Shown here in pieces: positions 11,550-22,786 of a stretch of 64,000 bases of DNA; positions within the stretch are counted from its first letter, which is position 1, and each line of letters opens with the position of its first letter. The position numbers were made by a program, and so were the translations under genes. The notes below the pieces were generated by a model. It did not search any database. It was not told the DNA's origin and saw only the letters and a list, made by a program, of their open reading frames with translations. The stretch comes from Isoetes taiwanensis. Taxonomy: Eukaryota; Streptophyta; Lycopodiopsida; Isoetales; Isoetaceae. The stretch covers positions 10,666,525 through 10,730,524 of the forward strand of contig JAJEKV010000030.1 in assembly GCA_021234155.1 (NCBI GenBank), in the 5' to 3' direction.

Positions 11550-13356
11550 CTAATTAGTATTAACAACTCGCAGCGCAATAATAGGACTTGTTGGTTTCTG
11601 AAGCGGCAACTTAGATGATGCGCTAGGTACAAGACCTTTTCCACCAGCAGGAAAGTACAAATGATCTACAATCTTTGAATCCCATTCTCCAGTATCGTCG
11701 TGAAGGGCTGGCCACCATGGAGCTGACTCCCAATGAAAAACCACTAGGGTGCAGTCGGCTTTGCAGGCTCTAGCAAATGTAAACGCTTTAAAAGTCAAGG
11801 CTGGTGGGGGGAAGCAATAGTTATTTGCACCATTCCAAGACTGAGAGAAAGCATCCGGAGGGCAAGGATCTCCCGGGATAGGGTGCCAACAATTGAAATT
11901 AGGTAGGAGATGATTGTCTAAGTTAGCAAAACGATCCCAATCATGGGGTCCCCAGGCTAGGTCAATAATGCGAAAAACCTCAGGCGTCAAACTATAGTCA
12001 TCAAAATCCCTAAGCTTAGACAAGTAATCTGCCCACTGATTGAGGCCACGGGGAATCCAAGCGGGCTTTAGGATGATGTTATGACGAAGACATAAAGTAA
12101 AGATCTGAAGACACAGACAATGGAGTGTCGGGATTTGAGAGCCCCCTTTGTTCAAAATATAGAAGCAATTTAAGGAGTCTCCATATGCAAGCAGGCGTCT
12201 TCCAGCAAGGTTCACAGCATGAAGCTCAAGGAAATGAGCCAGGGCTGAAAGCTCTCTGGCTGTAGATGATAAAGATTGCTCGGTTTCATCAAAAGTCCCA
12301 CTAAACTCATTACACATAGCAGTATCATGAACCCACACACCCCACCCAGAGCCACTGGCATCATAGGATAAAGAAATCACAGGAGAAGCTGGTTCCCAAA
12401 TGAGAGCATAATTCAACAAATCGAACCACTGCGACCAAGCATCAATCTCAACGACATCAAGTGGGTTCAAGTGAACAATCTGGGACCAAGAGGCAATGGA
12501 AGCATAAAGATTCAAAAGGTTAAAACTAAGGAGTTTACAAAAGGGGCCAAACACTGCTTTGAATGAAGCAATCATACCCAGGAAGGAAGCAAATTTGCGA
12601 GCAGGCACCCTAGTCTCTTTAGAAAGCGACCCGGCCAAATCCAAAAACTTCTGTCGGCGTTGTGGTGCAATGGATAAGAGTCCTGACTTAGAATTGACCA
12701 AATACCCTAGGAACTTCACCTCAAATGAGAGCCCAAGTTGACACTTGTGTGGAGCAATAACAAACCCAGCAGAGTTAAAAGCTTGCAAGACAAAAGCACG
12801 TGAGGAGTAAAAATGTTCAGTAGCCACAGCAAAAATGAAGTCATCCACATAGGGAATACAACGAATGGAGTTAGCTCTAAAATGTTTAACAATCTGACGG
12901 ATCAGTTTAGTGAACACATAGCAAGCGGTGGATAGACCAAAAGGGAGGGCCGTGAACATATAAAACTTGCCCTGAAATTGGAAACCCAAATAAGTCCAAG
13001 CTGAAGGATGCATAGCCACATGGTGATAGCCGGAATGAAGATCTATGGTAAATAAGCCATCACCCCTTCTCAAAACTGTTGGCAATTCACTAATGGTTTC
13101 GTATTTAAAAGTCTTACACTCCAAGAATTGGTTGACATAACGGAGGTCCAAGATCAAACGGAATTTATTACCTGCTTTGGGAACCACCCCCAGCGGAGAG
13201 CTAATGAAAGGGGTAGAAAGAGACTCAACGGCCGTGCCTGCCTTAATCAAGTCCTGAATGGCAGAGTGTACAAAGGAAGAGTGGCGAGCAACAAGCTTAT
13301 GGTTTGGTTTTGACCAAGGTTGTGAAGGAGGGGAAATCAGCCAAGGGAGACTGTAA
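11550..13356 (-). CDS. DIRS-like reverse transcriptase/RNase H, 5'-truncated
   Basis: An open minus-strand frame of about 600 codons encodes a DIRS-type RT (FRLILDLRYVNQFL, TIDLHSGYHHVAMHPSAW, LPFGLSTACYVFTKL and catalytic IPYVDDF). An RNase H follows: D in SYDASGSGWG, E in STARELSAL, D in AYGDSLN, D in QWADYLSK. The segment after RNase H (WDRFANLDNHLLPNFN, DAFSQSWN) is typical of DIRS. The family copies element RNA into cDNA. The frame is intact to its stop, but the N-terminus is cut at 13357, just upstream of GYSLPWL, where the sequence switches to unrelated DNA. About 47 bases separate it from the recombinase gene. Confidence 0.88.
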
Positions 13357-14146
13357 CCCTTGGATAAAGAATGAAAAACAAATAGGACGACCACATGTTA
13401 GTTTGTCTACGCTGAGTCTGGTTGAGTTTCATATATATCATGAAAGAATGATATAGCACAGTATTGAGTGAAGGGAGCAACCAGCATATCATATTATATG
13501 GTACATTGAAAGCGTGCAGCACCACAAAAATCGATATAAAATATGCAATAAAACAAAAAAAGCATAAACCACAATAAAAGCTTTCTTGCAGTGTGATACA
13601 CCGACTTGTTATTTGGAAAGACAAAATGCCGCTGGATTATGCAAAATCAATTCATCTACCGACCAGAAAGAAGAGAAATGGGCAGAAAAAATACCCTTGG
13701 GAGATCGATATGCTTGTAAAGGGACCATTCAGCGTTGTGCTCTGCACAATCGTGGTCGTGCTTACAAGTCGCCATAGACTCCTTTACTCCGGCAATACTA
13801 CAGTCTTCTTTCAGAGAGAGAAAAAAAAAAAGGTAACAGTAAGAAGTATGGGACCCAGTTTTGGACGGAATAGCCATAGCCGAGGATCAACAAAGTTTAG
13901 AAACAATTTAGGCGCAGGCGCAAATGAATTTAGGGGTTTGAATTTTGGCATCGTTCTGCAACAGGCACGGTTAGGTATTTTTCTCAACCGTATTTTGCCT
14001 AGATCAAAATCTAAGGGTCAAGGTAAATGTCCACATGGAATTTTAAGACACGTGGATAGCCTAGGCTTCGAGATAATGTGCCACTCAAGGCGCCAAATGA
14101 GAAAAATTGATTTAACCAGAGACACCCAAAATATTGAACCTCAAAA
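13357..14146. other. No recognised feature
   Basis: Bases 13357-13370 (TTGGATAAAGAATG) are the reverse complement of what continues in the sister DIRS copy at 9356-9370. Beyond that junction I see only short, motif-free open frames on both strands. Confidence 0.5.
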
Positions 14147-14435
14147 TTAAAATTTCTAACGTTAGATGTCTTTATTTCAAATAAGACATCTAACATTAGA
14201 AATTTTAACGTTATAAAACATAATGATAAATAACCTATTAACGTAATATCATAATGATATTACGTTAATAGGTTATTTATGTCTAATTTATTTAATTTCA
14301 TGCCTTTCTTTATTGTGAAATGCACCAAACGAAGAATTTGGCAAATTCTTCGTTTTGGTGCATTTCAAATAATGTACCAAAACGAAGAATTTGCAGGTCC
14401 ACCAGAATTTGGAGATCTGGTGGACCTGCAAATTC
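14147..14435. repeat. Cluster of four consecutive hairpins
   Basis: Four inverted repeats lie side by side: 14147-14208 (arms about 27, TTAAAATTTCTAACGTTAGA), 14226-14280 (perfect 27-bp arms with a single central base), 14316-14367 (TGAAATGCACCAAA arms with one bulge) and 14387-14435 (perfect 20-bp arms around ATTTGGAGA). They could be nested or adjacent fold-back elements. No coding capacity is present. Confidence 0.75.
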
Positions 14436-15490
14436 TCTTTCAAAATGGGACCTGGCATTCACCAGATCGTCTTGTCCATTTCCCTGCATAAAAAGTGGGA
14501 AGAATGCCATCCATTTCCCTGCAATCTTCTTTTCAAAAATTGGGCATTTTTCTTAAGGACGTAAGTCACTTTATTCATCACAATTTAGCAGGACTTTTGA
14601 CTCTTCAAAAACTACTTGGAAATGCATGAAGGTGCTTCTTTCCTTCCTTTTTAGTATGACTACGTTAGCTTTATGAAGGATTCTTCTTGCCATGTTTGGT
14701 ATATTATATACTATACTACTTCATTGCATCTCTTTTTGCATCAACTTTTTTATCCAACATATGCCACGTGAATCACTTTAGAAGAAAAGACAATATTTGC
14801 AACTAGATGTTGTTTAACAAGCAGTACAGTAATAAAATAGTCAAACTAACCAAGAAAAGTATAGCAATACCATACTATAAAAGAATTTTGCTTGATGTTG
14901 TCTGCAAGATCTACTGGACAATTGAGGCTGTTAACAAGCTATAGACTTGTGGCATTTTGGTTCCTGTCAAGAAAGCTAGACCTACATCCCATAATGTAGA
15001 GAGCGAACATTAGATCTGAAAATTAGATTTTTGTAGGTTCAAATTACTTTCTGGATTCTTCTTTGTGGCCATCTAGTGTTTGAGCCTAGATCTCTCCTGA
15101 AAACGATAAATCGAGATGCTAAAGGCCTAGTACATGTGCCTCTTTTCTTACTAACATTCTTGACTCAGATGAACATGGCAGCATGGTTGTAGCAAAAACA
15201 TATGTTTTGTTAAAATTGTATAATATATCCCTATTCTCAAGATGTAGTTCATTTTGTTGAATGTATAATTATCGTAATCAACATGTATTGTATAATTTTT
15301 AAGTTCAAATAGAAGATCCAAAAACGTAGAAAGTCAAGCTAATAAATACTAAGTTTGTGGCAAAAAAGAAGAAGTAAACAGCAAAAAAATCAAGGAGTTT
15401 CCCTCCCTCTCTCTAGCGCCCCCACTCCCCTTGCATAGACCCCCTTGATTTGCCCCTTTCTGGCTTTCTCTCTCTAGGGTTTACAATCTC
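14436..15490. other. No recognised feature
   Basis: AT-rich spacer without a supported gene. A CT-rich stretch from about 15400 (CTCTCTCTAG) leads into the LINE 5' repeats and may be part of that element's 5' end. Confidence 0.5.
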
Positions 15491-15493
15491 TCT

Positions 15494-15823
15494 CTAGACC
15501 CAAAACCCCCAAACCCCCAAAAAGGTGCTCTGCCCGCCTCTTTGAGTCCCCAAATTGGATTCTAAGCACCCTTTAGGCAGCCAGAGACCCCTTAAACTTT
15601 GGCACCCCCAAAACCCCCAAACCCCCAAAAAGATGCTCTGCCCGCCTTTCTGAGTCCCCAAATTGGATTCTAAGCACCCTTTAGGCAGCCAGAGACCCCT
15701 CAAACTTTGGAACCCCCAAAACCCCCAAACCCCCAAAAAGGTGCTCTGCCCGCGTTTTTGAGTCCCCAAATCGGATTCTAAGCACCCTTTCCGCAGCCAG
15801 AGACCCCTCAAACTTTGGAAGTC
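15494..15823 (+). repeat. LINE 5' UTR monomers (three of about 118 bp)
   Basis: A unit containing GGTGCTCTGCCCGC, GAGTCCCCAAAT, GGATTCTAAGCACCC and AGCCAGAGACCCCT is repeated about three times in direct orientation. It is joined by CCCCCAAAACCCCCAAACCC and ends at the start codon of the following open frame. Promoter-bearing 5' monomers are known in some LINEs. The role here is inferred from position. Confidence 0.65.
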
Positions 15824-16402
15824 ATGGCCACAGAAGATGGGCCAGCCTGGGAAACCCAAGGCGAGGGGTCGCCGTCCCGATCAGCCATCATGGACAGGGG
15901 AGAGTCATCCTCCATGAAGAAGGAGGCTCGGGCTAAGGCTAAGGCCCCCTCAGCGAGGCCAGCCCGGCCGGAAGGGATTGATTGCTCAGACCACATAGGA
16001 ACTCCTGCCTCGGCAGAGAATTGGAGCCATGTCAAAGCGGGAGTGGAGGCTAACAGTGCTCGTATTGAGGCTAACAGTGCCCGCCTGGCTGGCATGACAG
16101 TGGAGATGGAGTCCTCGGCATCCCATGTGCTCAAAAGGCAAATGGTGGTCGAGAAGAACCGCATCACAGGTCTGGAGACCCGCACGCTGCATGTGGAAGA
16201 TGGCCTTGGCCTGGCACACTTCGAGCGGCAACAGGCCAGGCAGGAGGTCGCTGACATGCGGGCCCGCCTAGACTCTGTGTTCATCACTCTGGACACCATG
16301 ACACAGGAGAGGGAGCGCGCAATGCAGGAGACGATGGTCACGGTGTCAGAAACCCCGATCCGAGGTGGAGGAAGCCCACCACCATGGCACGGAAGCCCTT
16401 GA
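15824..16402 (+). pseudogene. LINE ORF1-like coiled-coil protein
   Basis: From the ATG at 15824 about 192 codons are open. The N-terminus is charged and Ser/Pro-rich, and residues about 70-180 look like a coiled coil (ANSARIEANSARLAG, MVVEKNRITGLETRTLH, FERQQARQEVADMRARLDS). Coiled-coil ORF1 proteins of LINEs bind element RNA. The frame ends early, and related coding sequence seems to continue in another frame (GKIEQQAWPSAP, ARAARLATEHLARGL), so it is frameshifted. No zinc knuckle or RRM was seen. Confidence 0.55.
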
Positions 16403-17399
16403 GGATGCTCTTGCGACAGCCGCACCCCTTCAGGATCTTCAGGGTAAGATCGAACAGCAAGCTTGGCCCTCGGCGCCTGTCTTGGGGGCTCGAGCAGCAC
16501 GCCTCGCTACTGAGCACCTGGCTCGTGGGTTGCGGGCAACCATCCATAGACAGAGCGGGGGTCTCCCTACAGGTTCATAGTCACCGCGGCAGCGAGGTGA
16601 GGAGATGGCCAAGCGTGGCCCGAGGCCCTGCAAGAGCTGTGCTCCCGACTTCCTGAGGGGCGAACGCGGCTCGGACCGCTACCCGCCACAGCCTCCACGC
16701 CCAGCCGCCCCCCAAGATCGCCGCCTTTGCTGCCCGACTCCAGCCACTCCACGCCATCCCGGCCACCACCACCACCCCCAAAGCGGGACCCGGCCCTCGT
16801 CCACCTTTTTGACCCGCAGGCGCAGAACTCGGAAGCCTTGCGGAGCGGAGGCCACAATCTGGTAGTTTGAGGCATGCCGAGCAGTGGGGAGAGTCTGCCC
16901 CACAACATCCGAACACACATTCTCGATCCGGATGACATTCCCGGCCGATTCACATTTCTCCGCAGCCGTCCATGGGGCTCGGCCGGTCGTGGACCGCATT
17001 GTCATATTCACGGTTGCGGATGCACAGGTGCGTGATGCCATATTGCGCCGGGGCCGGATCTTTGAAGGGACATCCCCTCATGCGTGGGCCGGGACCTCAC
17101 ACCGTCGCGGCGGGAGAGGCACGGAGACATGAGCTTGTCGGGGTCGAGGCATTAGCCACCGAGGGGTGCCGCAGGGTTGGTTCGGCGGGGATGCACATTT
17201 TCCGATAGCACTTCTATCGCTGCCGGACCCCAAGAGCCCCAACCGCCAATTGGTGGCCACCCCGCCGCTTCTCCTACCACGGCCCCCCTTCTCCTGCTCC
17301 TACTCCTGCTCCCTCACGACCCATGCCCTCTCAGCCACATGCTGCCTCCGCTCCATCTACTTCTCACTCAGCCTCTGCTTCCCGTCCCTCCCCGCTGAC

Positions 17400-18300
17400 T
17401 TCGCGGGCGATACCATCCCCTGGCGACAAATAGGAATTGTGCCTCGGGTGGTCTCATGGAATTGTCGAGGCTTCCCTTGGCGAGGAAGGGGGCGGTCTCG
17501 AACTTCCGTGGCGGCCGATATGGATCTCATCTTTCTCATGGAGACATGGGAGCATCTTTGAGCCGAGGCTACGATCTCTGCCGGTTACCAACATTTCTCG
17601 ATCTTCAATACCTGTACAGGACAGAGGGGTCATGGTGGAGTGGCTTGCTACTACCGGACAACCTTGGCACATTCGGTTACCCTCCAGAAGACAGACAGAC
17701 ACAACCGGTACTTGTGGGTTCGTGTGCATAATACCAGTGGCAACCCTCTTTTTCGTCACTGCACGCGAGAGAGCACCTTCTATCGCAGCCACCCCGTCGC
17801 GCGGATAGGATGGACCCTTATGTCGATCTATATGATGACATCTGGCAGCACACCAGCCGGTTGGGTAGGGTCGTCCTTCTTGGAGACTTCAATGCACCGG
17901 ACGGAGTAGAGCAGCCCATGCGACTTGACCCCCTCGCCGACGATGTCCTGCAGCCTACGCCCCTTGAAGCAACATGGCCACGAGGATCGGATGACGCCAG
18001 TCACTTTCGCTTTGTGAGCGCATTGCTCTGCTATGTGGTATTTTTGACTTGATAATTTGCAATGGCACATCCAAGGTGGCCCGATTCGCCAAGTGCACAT
18101 GCATGGGACAATCGGGGGAGGGTCTAGTGTGGTGGACTATGTGCTCAGTAGTTGCGCCAAGATATGCATCTCATCGATCGTTTCCGGGTGGGCACGATGT
18201 CGGGATGAGGAGATCGACTCGGATCACCTCCCACTTTATTTGAACCTGGTTTGGCAAACCGCCCGAAACCCCACTATGCCAGCCCTCGCCGTCCTCGGTT
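17400..18300 (+). pseudogene. LINE endonuclease domain (APE type), broken
   Basis: Characteristic motifs occur in order but in different frames: VVSWNCRGF near 17450 (N-terminal APE motif), FLMETWE near 17535 (catalytic E), VVLLGDFNAPDG near 17870 (D and N), SVVDYVLSS near 18130 and DSDHLPLYL near 18220 (catalytic D-H). This domain nicks target DNA to prime reverse transcription. At least three frameshifts make it inactive. Confidence 0.8.
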
Positions 18301-18749
18301 GAGACTAGATTATGAGCGGCAGAGGACTACTGCCGAGATGCTCATGGGCGCCCTCGGTAATTTTGCGGACCTCCACACTAGAGCGGCCAGATAGACCAGT
18401 GACTTAAGCTATTACGGGATGCAGCGGGCCAGTGCTTTGGCGCCCCCCTCAGCGTCGCCAGGGATCAACAACATTCCCCGCGTAACCCGATGGTTTGATG
18501 CGCGGTGTAAAGAATGCAAGCGGCGGCTCCGATCACATTCGGATCCAGGTACCGGCTTGCGGGCCACCACACAATACCGCGCCCATCCGGAAGGGAGACA
18601 AAGGCGCGGTACCTTCTTGCCGAACATCGGGGGAGATGTTAGGCTGGCTGGACACTCATCCTCCCGAACCTTTTGGCGCAGAGAGTGCTTGAAGGCCAGC
18701 CCGACCCTACGGGGGACATCACACCCGGCGGTGGGGAGCGAGATACTTG

Positions 18750-20690
18750 CAGCAGCTCTATGACCCGCCAGGGACGCGTACGCCCATACCCCCACAGGAT
18801 GGCCCCCCATTGGTTCTCGTGGAGGAGGATGTTGAGGAGGGCCTGCAACGGCTGGCTAATGGGAAGGCAGCTGACCTCGATGGTATGCAGGCCGAGTTAC
18901 TCAAATGGGCAGGGCAGCCGCTTGTGCCGGTCCTCACTACCCTGTTCAACAGAGCATTGCAGGAAGGTCTCCCCCGACAATGGACCACAAGCAGGGTTGT
19001 TCCCATTCACAAGGCGGGCGACCCACACTGTCCGGCCAATTACCGGACGATCATGGTCAGAGGCAGCAGATGTGCGAGCCCTCACACAGGCAGGCTTTAG
19101 ACCCCGCCACTCAACGATTGACCATATCTTTACACTGCGGGCACTGATTGAAGACAGCCGGAATCATCGGCAGGACTTGTATTGCTGCTTTGTGGACTTC
19201 GCGAAGGCTTTTGATACGGTTCCCCGGGAAAAGCTGTGGGCTAGACTGCGTCAACTGGGGCTCCCGCTGCCTGTGCAGAATGCCATATACAGGTTGTATG
19301 AGAGTTGTTTTGGCAGGATGCGGCCCGGCCAGACCAAGCATTCACCCGGTAGTATCGGGGTCCGGCGGGGGTTGCCCCCCCTGCCAACGCTTTTGGCCTC
19401 TACATTGATCAGTTAGAGCCCTGGCTTCCTGAGCATGGGGGATGGCATACAGCTTTTGCACCAGGTCATCCGCCAGCTCATCTATGCGACGATGTTGGCC
19501 TGCTGGCCCACACCCCCGAAGCTATCGCGATCTCACACGGATGCCCTAGACACATTTTGTCGGGGCTACTGAGACATCGCAGCGTGAATCGGCCAAGACC
19601 CGGGGTGGTTCTCATATCCTCTTCCGTCACCCCATGCCTCCTCGCACTCACATATCGGGGGGGCAGCCGTGGAAGTCCACGCCCACCTACAAGTACCTAG
19701 GGGTGGAGTTCCCCTCCTCGCTTCTGCTGGGGCGTCTATCCGCTATTGCGGGTGACAGCAGGCCGGAAAGCGCTTTATGCCATCTGCGGGGAACAACGAT
19801 CACCACCGTGCGAGCTCTTTGGCGACATGGAATGACTTGGAGCAGGTGCAGAAGGCATTTTTTGGCCGCGGGCACTTGGGGGGTGAAACCTTGATCCCCT
19901 ATCGGTTCTGCTACATGAAACCGGATTCTTGCCGCTTCAACGGGCAGCCCTTGATAGACACATCGTCTATTTTGAAAGTGGTTACTATGGGTGATGCTTT
20001 CGGCTCCCCGCGACTGGCTTACACTGGCAATGAGTCCGCAGATGGCTTAGGGCCTGTTGGAGGGGTAAGAGAGATCGGTGGTTCGCCCGATGGAATGTGC
20101 AGAGCACCGAATCGTCGCGAGGTGGACCGCAGCCGCCAGTGACGGCCAAGGGGGAGTACCTAGGCGCTTGTTTCCAAGCTCACGGGACCCGCGCTTTAAG
20201 AGCAGTCAAAAGCGGCCCATTATAAGGAGCACATCAACCCCGTGTTAGCCCGGGCCCACAGCTCTACTCGTTCCCCAAATGCCCCCAAAAGCGCAGACTC
20301 ATTGCCTCCATTCGCACAAGTGCCCACCATCTTCGTGAGAGACGGGCGGGTGGATTGGGAGCCCGCCAGACGAGGGCTCGTCGATCTTTGTCAAACGGGT
20401 GCCATTGAGGATGAGTCTCACACTTTCCGAGTTGCCCGGTTACCCGGTCGATCCGGGCGAATCGCTCCCTTAGTAATGCGGCGGACTTGCCCTTACATTT
20501 GCGATGAACACACCGCCAAGATGCGTGCCCGGGTCGTATATTCGGAGGTAATCCCGGACTTGCGAGGTCACCTTTGCCCCGTCGGCCTGGCTTTCGGCCG
20601 ATTAGGCACTACGGTGCGGGGCATGATCAGATATATTTGGGTGTTTACGCATTTTATATGTTAGGACGGTTTGTCGGCCAGAGGCTAATT
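18750..20690 (+). pseudogene. LINE reverse transcriptase, broken
   Basis: Readable blocks are LANGKAADLDGMQAELLKWA (about 18853), LTTLFNRALQEGLPRQW, VVPIHKAGD, QAGFRPRHSTIDHIF (about 19093), CCFVDFAKAFDTVPREKLW (about 19183) and IGVRRGLPP (about 19355). The thumb and C-terminal part from 19400 onwards is spread over several frames. The enzyme would copy LINE RNA at the nicked target. Homologous blocks recur in decayed form at 61.9-62.4 kb. Confidence 0.8.
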
Positions 20691-20695
20691 GCTTG

Positions 20696-20846
20696 CCCGC
20701 GGTTTTTCCCTCGAAAACCCTTCGGGGCGGGGGTTTTTTAATCCGGGCAGTAATCCGCTTGCTGCGTTTTTGTATTGGGTCCCATAGACCGATTGGTCTC
20801 CGTGGACGATAAAAGTACCTTCCTTCCTTCCTTCCTTCCTTCCTTT
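20696..20846 (+). other. LINE 3' UTR and microsatellite tail
   Basis: The 3' region carries a GC hairpin-like block (CCTCGAAAACCCTTCGGGG), then CCCATAGACCGATTGG, CTCCGTGGACGATAAAA and a (CCTT)n tail. The same 3' block, with a different simple-repeat tail, is found inverted at 63.24-63.32 kb, so it defines the family's 3' end. Confidence 0.7.
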
Positions 20847-20848
20847 TG

Positions 20849-21240
20849 AAGATATTACTTTACCCGAGCTAATAGTAGAAGGGTGTATGGTATTAATCTG
20901 CCTCAGAGTCGTACTATGTATAGACACGTCCCGTGGCCCATTGGCCCATTGTAGTGTCCCTATGGACGTGAAGATAGTATCTATCTATCTCTCTCTTAAA
21001 ATTCAAATGGTATCAAACTAATGTGCAAGCAAGAGGGTGCTCAGATTTATGATGGATCTTTTCCTGAGCAAATGTTGCGTTCAAGTGTATTGTTATACAT
21101 ATGTAGCAAAATAACAGGGGGTTCTAGGGAGATTTAATATGAATGTAGAAATAACAATTCCCAAAACCATAGACTATATATCCCTAAAACAATTGAATAG
21201 GTTGTTATAAAAAAATATACATTCAAGATAAAAAATAATC
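20849..21240. other. No recognised feature
   Basis: Only short repeats such as (TATC)n near 20970. No gene is supported. Confidence 0.45.
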
Positions 21241-21325
21241 ATATTAGCTCACTCATTGGCTAAAGTAATCTTATTCGGACATTGAGTTATTTTGGTAGAG
21301 GTTCGAACCCCTGTATTTCATATTC
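21241..21325 (+). repeat. tRNA-like SINE head (weak)
   Basis: TAGCTCACTCATTGG resembles a pol III A box, and GGTTCGAACCCC, about 50 bases later, matches a B box. It does not fold as a full tRNA by eye. A decayed tRNA-derived SINE is the likeliest reading. Confidence 0.4.
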
Positions 21326-21840
21326 TAAAATCTCAGGCAAAGCCGTATAGAGATTCGATATTCCCACAAAACTTTAGGCGAAATCGTATTTCATATCTTC
21401 AGAGGCCCCAACATACGATCTGGGTCCTAGGATCAATGAATTCAACGACTGTGGTAGTCCAGGGTGCACCTCGTTTAGAATATGAGAGTGCCTGAGAGTT
21501 AAATGTATTTGATTCAATGTAATGAATAGTAGTTTTTAGGTTATTTTAGGACCGTTTCCCTAGTGATGTGCCATCCAACTAGACGATTAGACATGCACTT
21601 TGAAATGGTCTTAGATGGCATCCAAATGGAGGGTTAGACATGCACTTGGCAATGGTCGTAGGTGGAGAAATAAGATTTTAATGACTAAGCTTGTCAAAGT
21701 TAGAGTTAAAAGCTATATATTATTAAAGTTGATTGGAGGTCAAAAGCTAGGCTATAATCTAGCACTTTTTCAACTAAACAAAATGAAGGTAAGACTAAGT
21801 GTCGAACTTGTATACTTTGTCCTCACATACTTTTAATATT

Positions 21841-21960
21841 GGTTTCATGGTGTAATTGGTTATCACGTTAGTCTTACATACTAAAGATCTCCAGTTTGAA
21901 CTTGAATAAAACCATAATATTTCAAGCACATTTCCGTATGCTTGTCACTATAATAATTTT
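21841..21960 (+). repeat. tRNA-Val-derived SINE, copy 1
   Basis: Bases 21841-21914 align along their whole length with a plant tRNA-Val: GGTTTCATGGTGTAATTGG, TTAGTCTTACATACTAA anticodon arm (anticodon TAC), B-box-like AGTTTGAACTT, 3' ACCA. The tail TTTCAAGCACATTTCC is shared with the copy at 22463. Stem mismatches argue against a working tRNA gene. Confidence 0.65.
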
Positions 21961-22100
21961 GCGAATGATAAAAATCCAATCAATTTCTTATTTTATGCAG
22001 ATATCACAATCCTATTCGTATGGGTAAATAAAGTTGCTCTCACGTTGAGATACTTTTTACCTTTTTGCTGGGAGGATCACAATCCTAATGGTTACCAAAA

Positions 22101-22175
22101 TGCACATGGTGTAGATGGCTATCACGACAATCCTATATATTGAAGGTCTTTAATTCAAATCTGGTAGAACCAATT
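22101..22175 (+). repeat. tRNA-Val-derived SINE, decayed copy 2
   Basis: ATGGTGTAGATGGCTATCACG and TTGAAGGTCTTTAATTCAAAT keep the spacing of the tRNA-Val head seen at 21841 and 22463, but with more substitutions. Confidence 0.45.
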
Positions 22176-22462
22176 TGAAAGTGGGTATCTCGTTGCATTG
22201 TCTAGAGAGCATTTAAAAAGAATCTTAAATCAAATGTACAACAAGTTTCTACATGTTCTAATCCCTTTTTTGGGTGTACTTGAGCCATATATTTTCAAAG
22301 ACCCTCAATGTGTTAGCCTTGCGCAATGACCAAGTATGCAACAAAACAATGTAAATAATAACATTGATGATTTTTGTAGACAAATAAGGCTGATATTTTT
22401 TCGTAGCAACTACAGTAGTAGGAACTATTGATTTACTTTTCAATACTAGTACTTTTGATATC

Positions 22463-22590
22463 GGTTCATGGTGTAGTTGGTTATCACGTTAGTCTTACTC
22501 ACTAAAGGTTTTCAATTCGAATTTGGATGAAACCATGTTATATCAAGCACCTTTCTTTTTCCTATACTTGTTAGTTATTCTCAAAATGCA
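22463..22590 (+). repeat. tRNA-Val-derived SINE, copy 3
   Basis: Bases 22463-22535 follow the tRNA-Val pattern: GGTTCATGGTGTAGTTGG A box, TTAGTCTTACTCACTAA anticodon arm, CAATTCGAATTTGG B-box region, AACCA end. The downstream body (TATCAAGCACCTTTC, then ATACTTGTTAGT) matches the tail of the copy at 21841. Together the copies define a SINE family of roughly 120 bp. Confidence 0.65.
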
Positions 22591-22786
22591 GGAAACTTCC
22601 TAACACCCATCTGCCAGGTCAATACAATGGTCACATCAGGTAAAAAGAACTATGAATGCATGAAGAAAAAAAAAACTAAAACTAATACTTCAAAACTATT
22701 TTATCCCCTAAATGACATGTATATCTCCTGCCCACCATCAAACAAGGGTTTGCCCCTTCGTGCAACCCAAAAATTAAAAATAAAAC

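Larger units (their letters stand above)
15494..20848 (+). mobile_element. Decayed APE-type LINE retrotransposon
   Basis: The order is 5' monomers, an ORF1-like coiled-coil frame, an apurinic endonuclease domain, a reverse transcriptase, a 3' UTR and a (CCTT)n tail at 20819-20846. GC-rich composition sets it apart from its AT-rich surroundings. Many frameshifts and stops break ORF2. The clade is uncertain: the microsatellite tail recalls RTE-like elements, but the RT was read only by eye. Confidence 0.8.

Noticed and set aside
13593-14150. A 185-residue protein
   Set aside because: It crosses a poly(A) run and the edge of a hairpin cluster, with no domain or codon pattern.
21841-22535. Functional tRNA-Val genes
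   Set aside because: Stem mismatches, shared non-tRNA tails and decay among the copies fit SINEs better.
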